Shown here: piece by piece, positions 1 to 7,717 of the stretch
Layout: each line of letters starts with the position of its first letter
How positions within the stretch are numbered: position 1 is the first letter of the stretch
Program-made: the position numbers and the translations under genes
Origin: JAPLDA01 sp043787975
GTDB lineage: Bacteria > Bacteroidota > Bacteroidia > AKYH767-A > 2013-40CM-41-45
Direction: 5' to 3'
Assembly (NCBI GenBank): GCA_043787975.1
Contig: JAYVUK010000015.1
Coordinates: 1-64,000 of the forward strand
Length of the DNA stretch: 64,000 nucleotides
The notes under the pieces: generated by a model
Seen by the model: the letters and a program-made list of their open reading frames with translations, nothing else
Told to the model about the DNA's origin: nothing
Databases searched by the model: none

Positions 1-675
1 AGTAGTGTCGATTGTTTTTAATTGATCGGAAGTCAATTGAACTTGTTTTCCATCTTTCTCATAGGTGAATACCATCACCACACTATCCTTCACAGCATCC
101 GGTGGAAGTTTCATTCCTTCCTTGATATTTTTTCCGATTGCATACGGACGAAAATCAATCACAGGCAAATGCATGTAACAGTAAACAGAGAATAAAAACG
201 AAGCGATAAATCCGAAATAAGAAAGATACGTTGATCCGCGATCACCAAGGAGCGGAGAAATCTCTTTTCGTTTGATAAAAATAAATAGAATAAGAACTAA
301 CAACACAATGTCTTTCATGAACGATTGAAAAGGAGTAAGATGTAATGCATCTCCGAAACAGCCACAATCAGTTACTTTGCTGAAATACCAGGAATAAAAC
401 GTAAGCCATGTAAAAAACAAAATCATCAGCAATAAAGACCATGCAGTGAAATTCATTTTTGCTCCTAATAATAAAGCAACACCAAGTCCTATTTCTGCAG
501 CGCAGATAACGATTGCAAGTACCAAGGCAAGTGATCCAAGCCATGGCATTCCAAACACTTCAAAATATTCTTTCAGCTTATAAGAGAACCCAAGCGGATC
601 ATTTGCTTTGATAAACCCGGAAATGATAAATAGTACTCCAACCAGTACGCGGGAAATTTGTGAAAGTATTTTCAT
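1..675 (-). CDS. DoxX/MauE-type membrane protein (BT_3928-like), partial at left edge
   Basis: Open frame from an ATG at 675 running off the left edge, 225 residues with no stop, so the C-terminus is missing. It has four or five hydrophobic segments (about residues 8-24, 46-70, 78-97, 120-135 and 150-168) and a DCGCFGD motif (Cys104, Cys106) after the third. That arrangement fits the DoxX/MauE-like Bacteroidota family typified by BT_3928. In Bacteroides this gene sits beside a DUF1599 gene and near folP, as here, and tpiA often follows. The biochemical role is not established; the CxC motif suggests redox or thiol chemistry. Same strand as the DUF1599 gene, about 100 bases downstream of it. 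Confidence 0.75.
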   Translation of the reverse strand, partial: MKILSQISRVLVGVLFIISGFIKANDPLGFSYKLKEYFEVFGMPWLGSLALVLAIVICAAEIGLGVALLLGAKMNFTAWSLLLMILFFTWLTFYSWYFSKVTDCGCFGDALHLTPFQSFMKDIVLLVLILFIFIKRKEISPLLGDRGSTYLSYFGFIASFLFSVYCYMHLPVIDFRPYAIGKNIKEGMKLPPDAVKDSVVMVFTYEKDGKQVQLTSDQLKTIDTT

Positions 676-679
676 AAAA

Positions 680-720
680 TCAGATTTAAGATTTAAGTAG
701 TGCGATTTGAGATTCAAAAC
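680..720. repeat. Heptamer-type repeat, AGATTTA family
   Basis: Two direct AGATTTA heptamers at 682-695 are followed by degenerate copies (GATTTGAGATTC). The block lies in the gap between the DUF1599 gene and the DoxX-type gene and is one of several 7-bp repeat families in the window. Confidence 0.6.
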
Positions 721-781
721 TCAACTTGTGAAGTGAATCTTGAGTGAATCTTTTTATCCTTCTATGAGTTTGTTGTGAAAT

Positions 782-1336
782 TCAATTCGCTTCGAACATT
801 TTGATTAAAGCAAACACAGCATAATTATTAATGTCATAATAATTCGCTGCAATGCCTTCGCTGATCAGCGTTTCACCTTTGTTATCTTCAATCTGTTTGA
901 TGCGAAGAAGCTTCATCAAAATTAAATCTGTCATGGAGCTTACACGCATGTCGCGCCAGGCTTCGCCATAATCATGATTCTTATTTTCCATCAAACGTTT
1001 TGCCTGCGAAATGTGTTTGTCAAAATGTTTCACGACCTCTTTCTCATTCATTTCGGGATTTGTTTCAATTCCCATTTCGAGCTGAATGAGAGCAATGATA
1101 CAATAGTTGATGATGCCTATGAATTCTGATTCAATACTTTCGTCTACGCGTTGTGTTCCCTTTTCTTCAATGCTACGGATGCGCTGTGCTTTGATAAAAA
1201 TCTGGTCGGTGATGGAACTTACGCGCAAAATTCTCCATGCAGTTCCGTAATCTTTCATCTTCTTGAGAAAGATATCTTTGCAACGTGCAATAACACTGTC
1301 AAATTGAGCTGATGTTTGGTTGATCATTACTTCCAT
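782..1336 (-). CDS. DUF1599 domain protein (duplicated domain)
   Basis: About 184 residues. Two copies of one motif are visible: KDYGTAWRILRVSSITD in the first half and HDYGEAWRDMRVSSMTD in the second, each followed by a helix of the type LRIKQIEDN. This is the tandem DUF1599 architecture of Bacteroidota. DUF1599 has been compared with all-alpha NTP pyrophosphatases, but no activity can be assigned here. Start: the open frame extends to a TTG at 1345, but ATG at 1336 (or 1327) is more likely. A TAnnTTTG element ends only six bases before 1336. Divergent from folP, an arrangement conserved in the phylum. Confidence 0.85.
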   Translation of the reverse strand: MEVMINQTSAQFDSVIARCKDIFLKKMKDYGTAWRILRVSSITDQIFIKAQRIRSIEEKGTQRVDESIESEFIGIINYCIIALIQLEMGIETNPEMNEKEVVKHFDKHISQAKRLMENKNHDYGEAWRDMRVSSMTDLILMKLLRIKQIEDNKGETLISEGIAANYYDINNYAVFALIKMFEAN

Positions 1337-1342
1337 TCGGTT

Positions 1343-1350
1343 CAAAACTA
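1343..1350 (-). promoter_or_regulatory. TAGTTTTG -7 element before the DUF1599 gene
   Basis: On the minus strand TAGTTTTG matches the Bacteroidota -7 consensus TAnnTTTG and ends six bases before the ATG at 1336. No TTG is found 19 bases further upstream, so the match rests on one element only. If used, the transcript would have almost no leader. Confidence 0.35.
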
Positions 1351-1381
1351 TTTTTAAGATTTCACTATTTTCACTTGATTT

Positions 1382-2245
1382 ATGCCAATGAAAAACGTTG
1401 CCGAAGATACATTTTTTAAAAAGAAGAAATTCATCAATTGCAATGGAAAGTTGTTAGACTTTTCCACACCCAAGGTGATGGGTATTTTAAACCTGACACC
1501 TGATTCATTTTATGACGGCGCAAAGTATCAGGATGAAAAAGCAGTAATTAATCATGTCAGGCAAATGATTGATGAAGGTGCTTCAATCATTGATGTCGGT
1601 GCTCAGTCAACACGACCAAAAGCTGCATTGATCAGTTCAGCGGAAGAATGGAAACGACTGGAATCACATTTAAAAATAATCCGGAAAGAGTTCCCTTCTA
1701 CCCTGATTTCTATTGATACTTTTTATGCAGACGTTGCCGAAAAAGCAGTTGATTGCGGAGCAGATATGATCAATGATATTTCAGGAGGAACGATGGATGA
1801 AAAAATGTTTACAACCATTGCACGACTGAAAGTTCCATACCTATTAATGTACATACAAGGAACACCTCAAACGATGCAAGAAAATCCGCAGTATGAAAAT
1901 GTTGTAAAAGAAGAATTAAATTATTTTGCAGAACGAATTCAACAATTGGTTTTGCTTGGCGTGCACGATATTATCATTGATCCGGGATTTGGCTTTGGAA
2001 AAACGCTCGAACACAATTATGAACTACTAAAAAATCTTGATCTTTTTCGGGTTCTTGAACGACCAATCATGGTTGGCCTCTCAAGAAAATCAATGGTAAA
2101 TAAAGTGCTAAACATAAAAGCCGAAGATGCACTGAACGGAACCACGGTTCTGAATACAATTGCATTAACAAAAGGTGCTGATATTCTTCGGGTTCACGAT
2201 GTGAAAGAAGCTGTTGAAGCGGTAAAACTTGTATCTTGCATTTGA
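1382..2245 (+). CDS. folP: Dihydropteroate synthase
   Basis: 287 residues. Condenses 6-hydroxymethyl-dihydropterin pyrophosphate with p-aminobenzoate in cytoplasmic folate synthesis. TIM-barrel pterin-binding signatures are in order: NLTPDSFYDG (37-46), DVGAQSTRP (71-79), IDTF (111-114), NDISGG (131-136), DPGFGFGKT (from 200) and SRKS (from 234). Length is normal for the family, with a slightly extended N-terminus of about 20 residues before the first strand. Divergent from DUF1599 across about 45 bases; cdaA, its usual Bacteroidota neighbour, lies downstream beyond one inserted secreted-protein gene. Confidence 0.97.
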   Translation: MPMKNVAEDTFFKKKKFINCNGKLLDFSTPKVMGILNLTPDSFYDGAKYQDEKAVINHVRQMIDEGASIIDVGAQSTRPKAALISSAEEWKRLESHLKIIRKEFPSTLISIDTFYADVAEKAVDCGADMINDISGGTMDEKMFTTIARLKVPYLLMYIQGTPQTMQENPQYENVVKEELNYFAERIQQLVLLGVHDIIIDPGFGFGKTLEHNYELLKNLDLFRVLERPIMVGLSRKSMVNKVLNIKAEDALNGTTVLNTIALTKGADILRVHDVKEAVEAVKLVSCI

Positions 2246-2269
2246 AATAGTTTTACATCAATTGTAACT

Positions 2270-4306
2270 ATGAAAAAGAATTATACTTTTCTTCTGATTT
2301 TTATTTTTTCAATTTTTAATTCAGTTCATGCACAACCTCCGGGACAATGGATGTGGATACATGGCAGTAATTTACCAAACTCTCTAGGTAATTGGGGAAC
2401 CATTGGTATAGCAAGCCCTACAAATGACCCTCCCGCCGTTTATGAGCCTTGTGAATGGAAAGATCACAACGGAAACTTCTGGATTTTTGGTGGTTGGAAT
2501 CCCAATGGCATTTATAATGCAATGTGGAAATATAATCCTTCAAACAATCAATGGACTTGGATGAAAGGACCAAATACAACAAACTCATCGGGCAATTATG
2601 GAGTGCAAGGCATTCCTTCACAAATAAATAATCCTCCAAGCAGGGGTTGGGGTATTATTTCATGGGTTGACATTGACGGAAACTTTTGGATGTTTGGGGG
2701 AGCAAAGAATAATATACTATATTCTGATTTGTGGAAGTACAATATTGCAACTAATGAATGGACTTGGATGAAAGGTCCAGGTTTTGGTTCAGGCCATTAT
2801 GGAATAAAAGGGATTCCTGATACAGCTAATTATCCAAGGGGACGTTGCGAAACAACGGTTGGATGGACAGATATTTCAGGAGATCTATGGTTATTTGGTG
2901 GATCGACAATTCCAGGACCTGACCTTAATGATTTATGGAGATATAATATCTCAACTAACACTTGGACGTGGATGAAGGGTTCCAATGATTTTAATCAGCA
3001 GGGGATTTACGGAACAGTAATGACTGAAGATTCGATAAACACTCCTGGTGCTCGCTGGCCTTATTCTCATTGGAGAGACAATTGTGGAAATCTTTGGCTT
3101 TTCGCAGGTGCTGAAAACACAGGGGAATTTAATGATATGTGGCGATACAATATTGCGACAAATAACTGGACATGGATGGGGGGAAGTAATTTACAAAATG
3201 CTACTGGTAACTATGGAACTCAATGTACAGGAAATGCAATTAATGTTCCATGGCCGATACATGAAAATCCTGCTTGCTGGACAGATCAAAACGGAAAATT
3301 CTGGAATTTCCAATTAAATATTTTATTGAGTTATGATCCCGTTAATAATATATGGACATGGGTTAGTGGCAATAACACTTGGGTAAATACTGGAAGTTGG
3401 GGCATTCTTGGAGTGCCAAGCTCCTCTAACCATCCTAATGGAAGAAGGGGAAATATGGCGTGGGAAGATAATAGCGGTCATCTTTATTTTTTTGGAGGAA
3501 CAAACGCATCTACGAATGGCGACTATAACGATCTTTGGATTTACACTATTGATCCCAATTGTGGAGGAACTATTTCTCCCACTTCTGTTTCCGTATCCAA
3601 TGATACTACAATCTGCATAGGCAACTGCACAACTATTTCTTCTATTGCTTCAGCAGGCATTCCGCCATATACCTATACGTGGACTCCGAATATCGGAGGT
3701 GGTGCAGGACCTTTTACTGTCTGTCCTTCTTCAACAACTACCTACACTCTTCATGTAACCGATTCAGCATGTACTCAGGTTACAACTTCTGTAACTATTA
3801 TTGTAGATACTCTCACATTAACAACTTCTCCATCTCTTATAATTTATGCAGGCGACTCAACTATGTTGTCTGCAACAGGAGCAGCAACGTATTCATGGTC
3901 ACCTTGTATTTATTTGGATGTTTGTTCTGGTGATTCAGTAATTGCTTTTCCACCGGTTACAACTACTTATATAGTTACAGGAACAGATTCAGTAGGATGT
4001 GTTGTTATGGATTCAATAACTGTTACAGTAGATTCTGTTCCACAATCAGTAGCTTTCATTAAGCAACATGAGTTTTATTTGGCTGCTTATCCAAATCCAT
4101 TCAATTCCGGTTTCTCTTTTCACATTTTTAATTCTTCTCATGAAGCAATTAATTTAGTCATGTATGATGTGATCGGAAGAAAAGTTGAAACCTACAATGA
4201 TGTAAACGAAAGCACGGTTGTCGGTAATGATTTAAGAAAGGGAATTTATTTTGTTGAAGCAAGACAAGGAAACAACTGTTATAGAGTTCGCGTTATAAAG
4301 GAGTAA
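2270..4306 (+). CDS. Secreted beta-propeller (kelch-like) protein with T9SS sorting domain
   Basis: 678 residues. Signal peptide at 1-21 ending HAQ. Residues 25 to about 430 contain six repeats of roughly 65 residues, each opening WTWMKG or a variant and carrying FWIFGG/LWLFGG and DLWRYN motifs, which fits a kelch or galactose-oxidase-type propeller. Two Ig/PKD-like segments follow (APPYTYTW-type, then TYSWSP). The last 80 residues begin YPNPFNSG and end GIYFVEARQ...VRVIKE, a type A T9SS sorting domain, so export to the cell surface is expected. It separates folP from cdaA. No catalytic residues are recognisable; substrate unknown. Confidence 0.85.
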   Translation: MKKNYTFLLIFIFSIFNSVHAQPPGQWMWIHGSNLPNSLGNWGTIGIASPTNDPPAVYEPCEWKDHNGNFWIFGGWNPNGIYNAMWKYNPSNNQWTWMKGPNTTNSSGNYGVQGIPSQINNPPSRGWGIISWVDIDGNFWMFGGAKNNILYSDLWKYNIATNEWTWMKGPGFGSGHYGIKGIPDTANYPRGRCETTVGWTDISGDLWLFGGSTIPGPDLNDLWRYNISTNTWTWMKGSNDFNQQGIYGTVMTEDSINTPGARWPYSHWRDNCGNLWLFAGAENTGEFNDMWRYNIATNNWTWMGGSNLQNATGNYGTQCTGNAINVPWPIHENPACWTDQNGKFWNFQLNILLSYDPVNNIWTWVSGNNTWVNTGSWGILGVPSSSNHPNGRRGNMAWEDNSGHLYFFGGTNASTNGDYNDLWIYTIDPNCGGTISPTSVSVSNDTTICIGNCTTISSIASAGIPPYTYTWTPNIGGGAGPFTVCPSSTTTYTLHVTDSACTQVTTSVTIIVDTLTLTTSPSLIIYAGDSTMLSATGAATYSWSPCIYLDVCSGDSVIAFPPVTTTYIVTGTDSVGCVVMDSITVTVDSVPQSVAFIKQHEFYLAAYPNPFNSGFSFHIFNSSHEAINLVMYDVIGRKVETYNDVNESTVVGNDLRKGIYFVEARQGNNCYRVRVIKE

Positions 4307-4318
4307 ACTGTAAACAGA
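4299..4318. repeat. GTAAACT heptamer repeat
   Basis: Two GTAAAC(T/A) heptamers directly after, and touching, the stop codon of the secreted beta-propeller gene and just before cdaA. Same family as the inverted repeat upstream of def and as part of the insertion in pyrD. Confidence 0.55.
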
Positions 4319-4325
4319 ATTTTAA

Positions 4326-5126
4326 ATGGATTTATTCCACATCGGCTTTCTCACCATACGGCTTATTGACCTGATTGACATTGCCCTCGTGACTTTTATT
4401 TTATACAAGCTATACAACCTACTTCGCGGTGGAGTTGCCATCAATATTTTCATCGGCTTACTAACGGTTTATGCATTGTATTGGGTGTGTGTAAAAATTC
4501 TGAACATGCAATTGATCGGAACCATTCTCGGTCAATTTATCAGTCTTGGCTTCATTGCGCTCATCATTGTGTTCCAGCAGGAAGTAAGGCGTTTTCTCAT
4601 CGTGATCGGCACCAACAGTTTCATTGCGCGTAATCCTTTCACCAAACAAATTCTTCCGTGGAACTGGCAGGCGGAAAAAAAATCTGCACTGAATATTTCT
4701 GCTATTGTAAAAGCTTGCCGCCAGATGTCGAAGGATAAAACAGGAGCGATTATCATTCTGGCAAAATCATCCGAACTTAAATATTACTCGAACACGGGAG
4801 ATATCATGGATGCTGAAATTTCGCAGCGACTCATCGAAAATATTTTCTTTAAAAATAGTCCGTTGCATGACGGAGCGATCATCATTGTGAACAATAAAAT
4901 AAAGGCTGCACGCTGCGTATTGCCTGTTACCGAAAATGTTGAGTTACCTGCACATCTTGGCATGCGTCACCGCGCTGCGATTGGAATCACCGAACAAAGT
5001 GATGCGATTGCCATTGCTGTATCAGAAGAAACGGGAGAAATTTCTATTGCCCAGGAAGGCCAGATCCGAATCAATGTTTCGATTGATGAGTTGGAGAAAA
5101 AACTCGGGACAGAATTTCGGGTTTGA
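4326..5126 (+). CDS. cdaA: Diadenylate cyclase CdaA
   Basis: 266 residues. Makes the second messenger c-di-AMP from two ATP. Three N-terminal membrane helices (about residues 12-30, 38-57 and 62-84) precede a DAC (DisA_N) domain. Both catalytic signatures are present: DGA at 182-184 in SPLHDGAIII and RHR at 214-216 in GMRHRAA. Length and layout match membrane-bound CdaA. In Bacteroidota this gene usually follows folP directly; here a secreted-protein gene intervenes. Its stop codon abuts the stop codon of the convergent lipoprotein gene with no spacer. Confidence 0.96.
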   Translation: MDLFHIGFLTIRLIDLIDIALVTFILYKLYNLLRGGVAINIFIGLLTVYALYWVCVKILNMQLIGTILGQFISLGFIALIIVFQQEVRRFLIVIGTNSFIARNPFTKQILPWNWQAEKKSALNISAIVKACRQMSKDKTGAIIILAKSSELKYYSNTGDIMDAEISQRLIENIFFKNSPLHDGAIIIVNNKIKAARCVLPVTENVELPAHLGMRHRAAIGITEQSDAIAIAVSEETGEISIAQEGQIRINVSIDELEKKLGTEFRV

Positions 5127-5681
5127 TTATTTTCCTGCTTTCGCAAGACTGTCCTGTTTCGCTTCAAACATTTTTACCAGTTCTTCGTCAGTCAATCCCA
5201 TGTTCAATTGATCAAGCGAAGCTTTCGCAGAAGGCACCATTTGGTGATCCGGATATTTTTGTAAAAACTCAGCGTACAATAGTTTTGCTTTCTCTTTGTC
5301 CTGCAAATTGTTGTCATAACTAAAAGCAAGCAAAAACAAAGCAGCAGCAGCTTTCCGATGTGTGGGATATTTTTCACGAAACCCGCCGTACAAATCAACA
5401 GCCTCCCGGTATTTTTTCATTCCATTTGCCAAATCAGCAGCTTTGAATAAATAGGATGGAGAAATTGTATCGTCCGGATATTTCTCTGCGTATTCTTTGT
5501 AAGATTTTAAGACGTCCTCCCCTATTTTCTGATCCAGCATCTTTGTCGAATCAGAAAAAAGTTTCTGTTCGTTTACACTGATAGTTTCCTGCAACTTTTC
5601 TTTTCCCGACTTGCAGGAATAAAGTGAGAAACAGAAAACAGAAAACAACGCAGGAATTAATAAAGAGGATTTCATTTTCAT
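5127..5681 (-). CDS. TPR lipoprotein
   Basis: 184 residues. The N-terminus (MKMKSSLLIPALFSVFCFSLYSC) is a lipoprotein signal with Cys23 as probable lipidated residue. Three TPR-like units follow between about residues 60 and 155 (AEKYPDDTIS, FREKYPTHRKA, LQKYPDHQMV), resembling the BamD/CpoB type of periplasmic TPR. It is shorter than BamD, so that assignment is not made. It lies downstream of def on the same strand with an 18-base gap, probably in one transcript, and its stop directly abuts the convergent cdaA stop. Confidence 0.8.
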   Translation of the reverse strand: MKMKSSLLIPALFSVFCFSLYSCKSGKEKLQETISVNEQKLFSDSTKMLDQKIGEDVLKSYKEYAEKYPDDTISPSYLFKAADLANGMKKYREAVDLYGGFREKYPTHRKAAAALFLLAFSYDNNLQDKEKAKLLYAEFLQKYPDHQMVPSAKASLDQLNMGLTDEELVKMFEAKQDSLAKAGK

Positions 5682-5699
5682 AGGGATTGCAATTTTAAT

Positions 5700-6257
5700 T
5701 TATCTTTTAAAAACTGGAAATTTCATTTTATAATCTACATCCACATCGCCTTTCGAAATATCGATGAGTTTATTTCTTATCAATCTTTTGCGAAGAGGAG
5801 AAATTCTATCCACAAATAAAATTCCTTCAATGTGATCGTACTCATGCTGGATGATGCGTGCAGCAACACCTTTGAAAGTCTTCTTCTTAAGATTCCAATC
5901 CTGATCGTAATATTCGATGTGCAGGACTTTTTTCCGCTGCACATCTTCCCGTACAGTCGGAATACTCAGGCATCCTTCATTAAATTTCCACAACTCACCT
6001 TCTTCTTCTTTAATAACAGAATTGATAAAAACTTCTTTAAAATCTTTTACTTCTTCATCATCAAAGGCGGAAGCATCAACCACAAACAAGCGGATTGACA
6101 AACCAATCTGCGGAGCCGCCAAACCGACTCCGTGGCTAGCATACATGGTTTCATACATATTCGCAATTAACTCGTCCAGCTTCGGATATTTTTTTGAAAT
6201 ATCAGAAGCCTTCTTCTTTAAAACCGGGTCACCGTAAGCTATTATTGGGAGAATCAT
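5700..6257 (-). CDS. def: Peptide deformylase
   Basis: 185 residues. Removes the N-formyl group from nascent proteins; a cytoplasmic metalloenzyme. All three family motifs are intact: GVGLAAPQ (43-50), EGCLS (94-98) with metal ligand Cys96, and HEYDH (138-142) with ligands His138 and His142 and catalytic Glu139. Start ATG at 6257 gives the normal MILPIIAYGDPVL beginning. It follows ruvX on the same strand, separated by a 72-base gap filled by a GTTTACC-family inverted repeat, and precedes the TPR lipoprotein. Confidence 0.97.
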   Translation of the reverse strand: MILPIIAYGDPVLKKKASDISKKYPKLDELIANMYETMYASHGVGLAAPQIGLSIRLFVVDASAFDDEEVKDFKEVFINSVIKEEEGELWKFNEGCLSIPTVREDVQRKKVLHIEYYDQDWNLKKKTFKGVAARIIQHEYDHIEGILFVDRISPLRKRLIRNKLIDISKGDVDVDYKMKFPVFKR

Positions 6258-6262
6258 ATTCC

Positions 6263-6324
6263 GTTTACCGTTTATTGTTTACAGTTTACCACCAATCGGT
6301 TTTGTAAACCGTAAACTGTAAACC
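6263..6324. repeat. Inverted heptamer array, GTTTACC family
   Basis: Four tandem heptamers (GTTTACC, GTTTATT, GTTTACA, GTTTACC) at 6263-6290 face three in the opposite orientation (GTAAACC, GTAAACT, GTAAACC) at 6304-6324. The arms can form a long hairpin around a short spacer. The array fills almost all of the ruvX-def gap. Confidence 0.8.
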
Positions 6325-6329
6325 ATTCA

Positions 6330-6743
6330 CTATTTTTTCCTTTCCATAAACGATTGCAAAATAATCACTGCGCTCGTCATATCAATCAATTCTTTGTTCT
6401 GTCTTTCACTTTTTTTTACACCGCTCATCAACAATGACCGGGAAGCCATCAAAGAGGTGAAACGTTCGTCGGAACGCTCAACAGGAATGTCAGGGAAGTT
6501 CTTTTTCAGTTGATTGATAAACTGATCCAGTTGTTTCTTTATCTGTGAATCGCTCCCATCCATCTGTTTTGGCTCGCCAACCACAAAGCATTCCACGGTC
6601 TCTTTCAAAACATACGCTTTCAAATAACTGATCACATCTTTCGAATGAACCGTATCAAGGCCTGTTGCAATCAATTGGTTCGTATCTGTCACGGCAAGTC
6701 CCACGCGTTTCGTTCCGTAATCAATTGCAAGGATTCTCGACAT
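6330..6743 (-). CDS. ruvX: Holliday junction resolvase-like RuvX (YqgF)
   Basis: 137 residues. YqgF/RuvX family RNase H-fold nuclease, linked to Holliday junction resolution and 16S rRNA 5' end processing. N-terminal IDYGTKRVGLAVTD carries the catalytic Asp8. VVGEP (about 73-77), RSDERFTS and SAVIILQSF near the C-terminus are the other family blocks. Length is typical. The ATG at 6743 sits four bases after a TAnnTTTG element. Upstream of def on the same strand, a common Bacteroidota pairing. Confidence 0.94.
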   Translation of the reverse strand: MSRILAIDYGTKRVGLAVTDTNQLIATGLDTVHSKDVISYLKAYVLKETVECFVVGEPKQMDGSDSQIKKQLDQFINQLKKNFPDIPVERSDERFTSLMASRSLLMSGVKKSERQNKELIDMTSAVIILQSFMERKK

Positions 6744-6747
6744 GGTG

Positions 6748-6755
6748 CAAAGATA
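6748..6755 (-). promoter_or_regulatory. TATCTTTG -7 element before ruvX
   Basis: A perfect TAnnTTTG match on the minus strand ends four bases before the ruvX ATG, which would give a leaderless or nearly leaderless mRNA. No clear -33 TTG at 19-base spacing. The same octamer at the same distance precedes mqnA. Confidence 0.45.
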
Positions 6756-6758
6756 ATA

Positions 6759-6794
6759 TCTACGAATTACTAATCCATACGAATCTACGAATCG
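6759..6794. repeat. ATTCGTA-family repeat
   Basis: Degenerate units of TACGAAT(T/C) read on this strand (ATTCGTA on the other) lie upstream of ruvX. A longer array of the same family fills the gap before holA. Confidence 0.55.
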
Positions 6795-6892
6795 CTTCTG
6801 TCGTTTATTCTACCAACTAAGAGATCGGTCTTCTTCATACTTAAATCGTCTCCTTAATAAAAATGTTTTTCTTTGCTGTATAATTCAAAATC

Positions 6893-7699
6893 ATGAAGGA
6901 GATCATAGAATCAGCTTGGACCAATCGCGAGTTACTGAAAGAAAGTAAAACCCGTGATGCAATAAAAGAAGTCGTTGAACAGCTTGACAAAGGGAAGTTG
7001 CGCGTTGCAGAGCATACCGACAACGGATGGAAAGTAAACGACTGGATTAAGAAAGCAGTCATTCTTTACTTCCCGATTCAGCAAATGGAAACTCTACACG
7101 CAGGTCCTATGGAATTTCATGATAAGATGAAATTAAAGACCGGCTATGAAAAACTGGGAGTTCGTGTTGTTCCTCATGGTATTGCACGTTATGGAAGTTA
7201 CCTGGCGAAAGGAGTTATTCTCATGCCATCTTATGTGAACATCGGTGCGTATGTGGATGAAGGAACGATGGTGGATACGTGGGCTACTGTCGGTTCGTGT
7301 GCACAAATCGGGAAGCATGTTCATTTGAGTGGCGGGGTCGGTATCGGTGGAGTGCTGGAACCTGTGCAAGCAGCTCCTGTGATCATTGAAGACAATTGTT
7401 TCATTGGTTCACGCTGCATTGTTGTGGAAGGAGTTCATGTTGAGAAAGAAGCCGTGCTGGGAGCAAATGTGGTGCTTACCATGTCAACCAAAATTATTGA
7501 CATCACAGGAGTGGAACCCTTAGAATACAAAGGACAGGTTCCATCACGGTCTGTCGTAATTCCAGGGTCCTACACGAAAAAGTTTCCGGCAGGAGATTAC
7601 CAGGTTCCATGTGCATTAATTATCGGGAAGAGAAAAGAAAGCACTGATTTGAAAACTTCGTTGAATGATGCATTGCGCGAACATCATGTTGCAGTCTAA
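6893..7699 (+). CDS. dapD: Tetrahydrodipicolinate N-succinyltransferase
   Basis: 268 residues. Transfers succinyl from succinyl-CoA to tetrahydrodipicolinate in the succinylase branch of lysine and diaminopimelate synthesis. A helical N-terminal domain is followed from about residue 100 by left-handed beta-helix hexapeptide repeats (GVILMPSYVNIGAYVDEGT, GGVGIGGVLEP, EDNCFIGSRCIVVEG). Length and end-to-end pattern match DapD. The following glycosyltransferase gene starts 18 bases downstream and is probably cotranscribed. Confidence 0.95.
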   Translation: MKEIIESAWTNRELLKESKTRDAIKEVVEQLDKGKLRVAEHTDNGWKVNDWIKKAVILYFPIQQMETLHAGPMEFHDKMKLKTGYEKLGVRVVPHGIARYGSYLAKGVILMPSYVNIGAYVDEGTMVDTWATVGSCAQIGKHVHLSGGVGIGGVLEPVQAAPVIIEDNCFIGSRCIVVEGVHVEKEAVLGANVVLTMSTKIIDITGVEPLEYKGQVPSRSVVIPGSYTKKFPAGDYQVPCALIIGKRKESTDLKTSLNDALREHHVAV

Positions 7700-7717
7700 A
7701 AATTTTTATCCTCTTAC

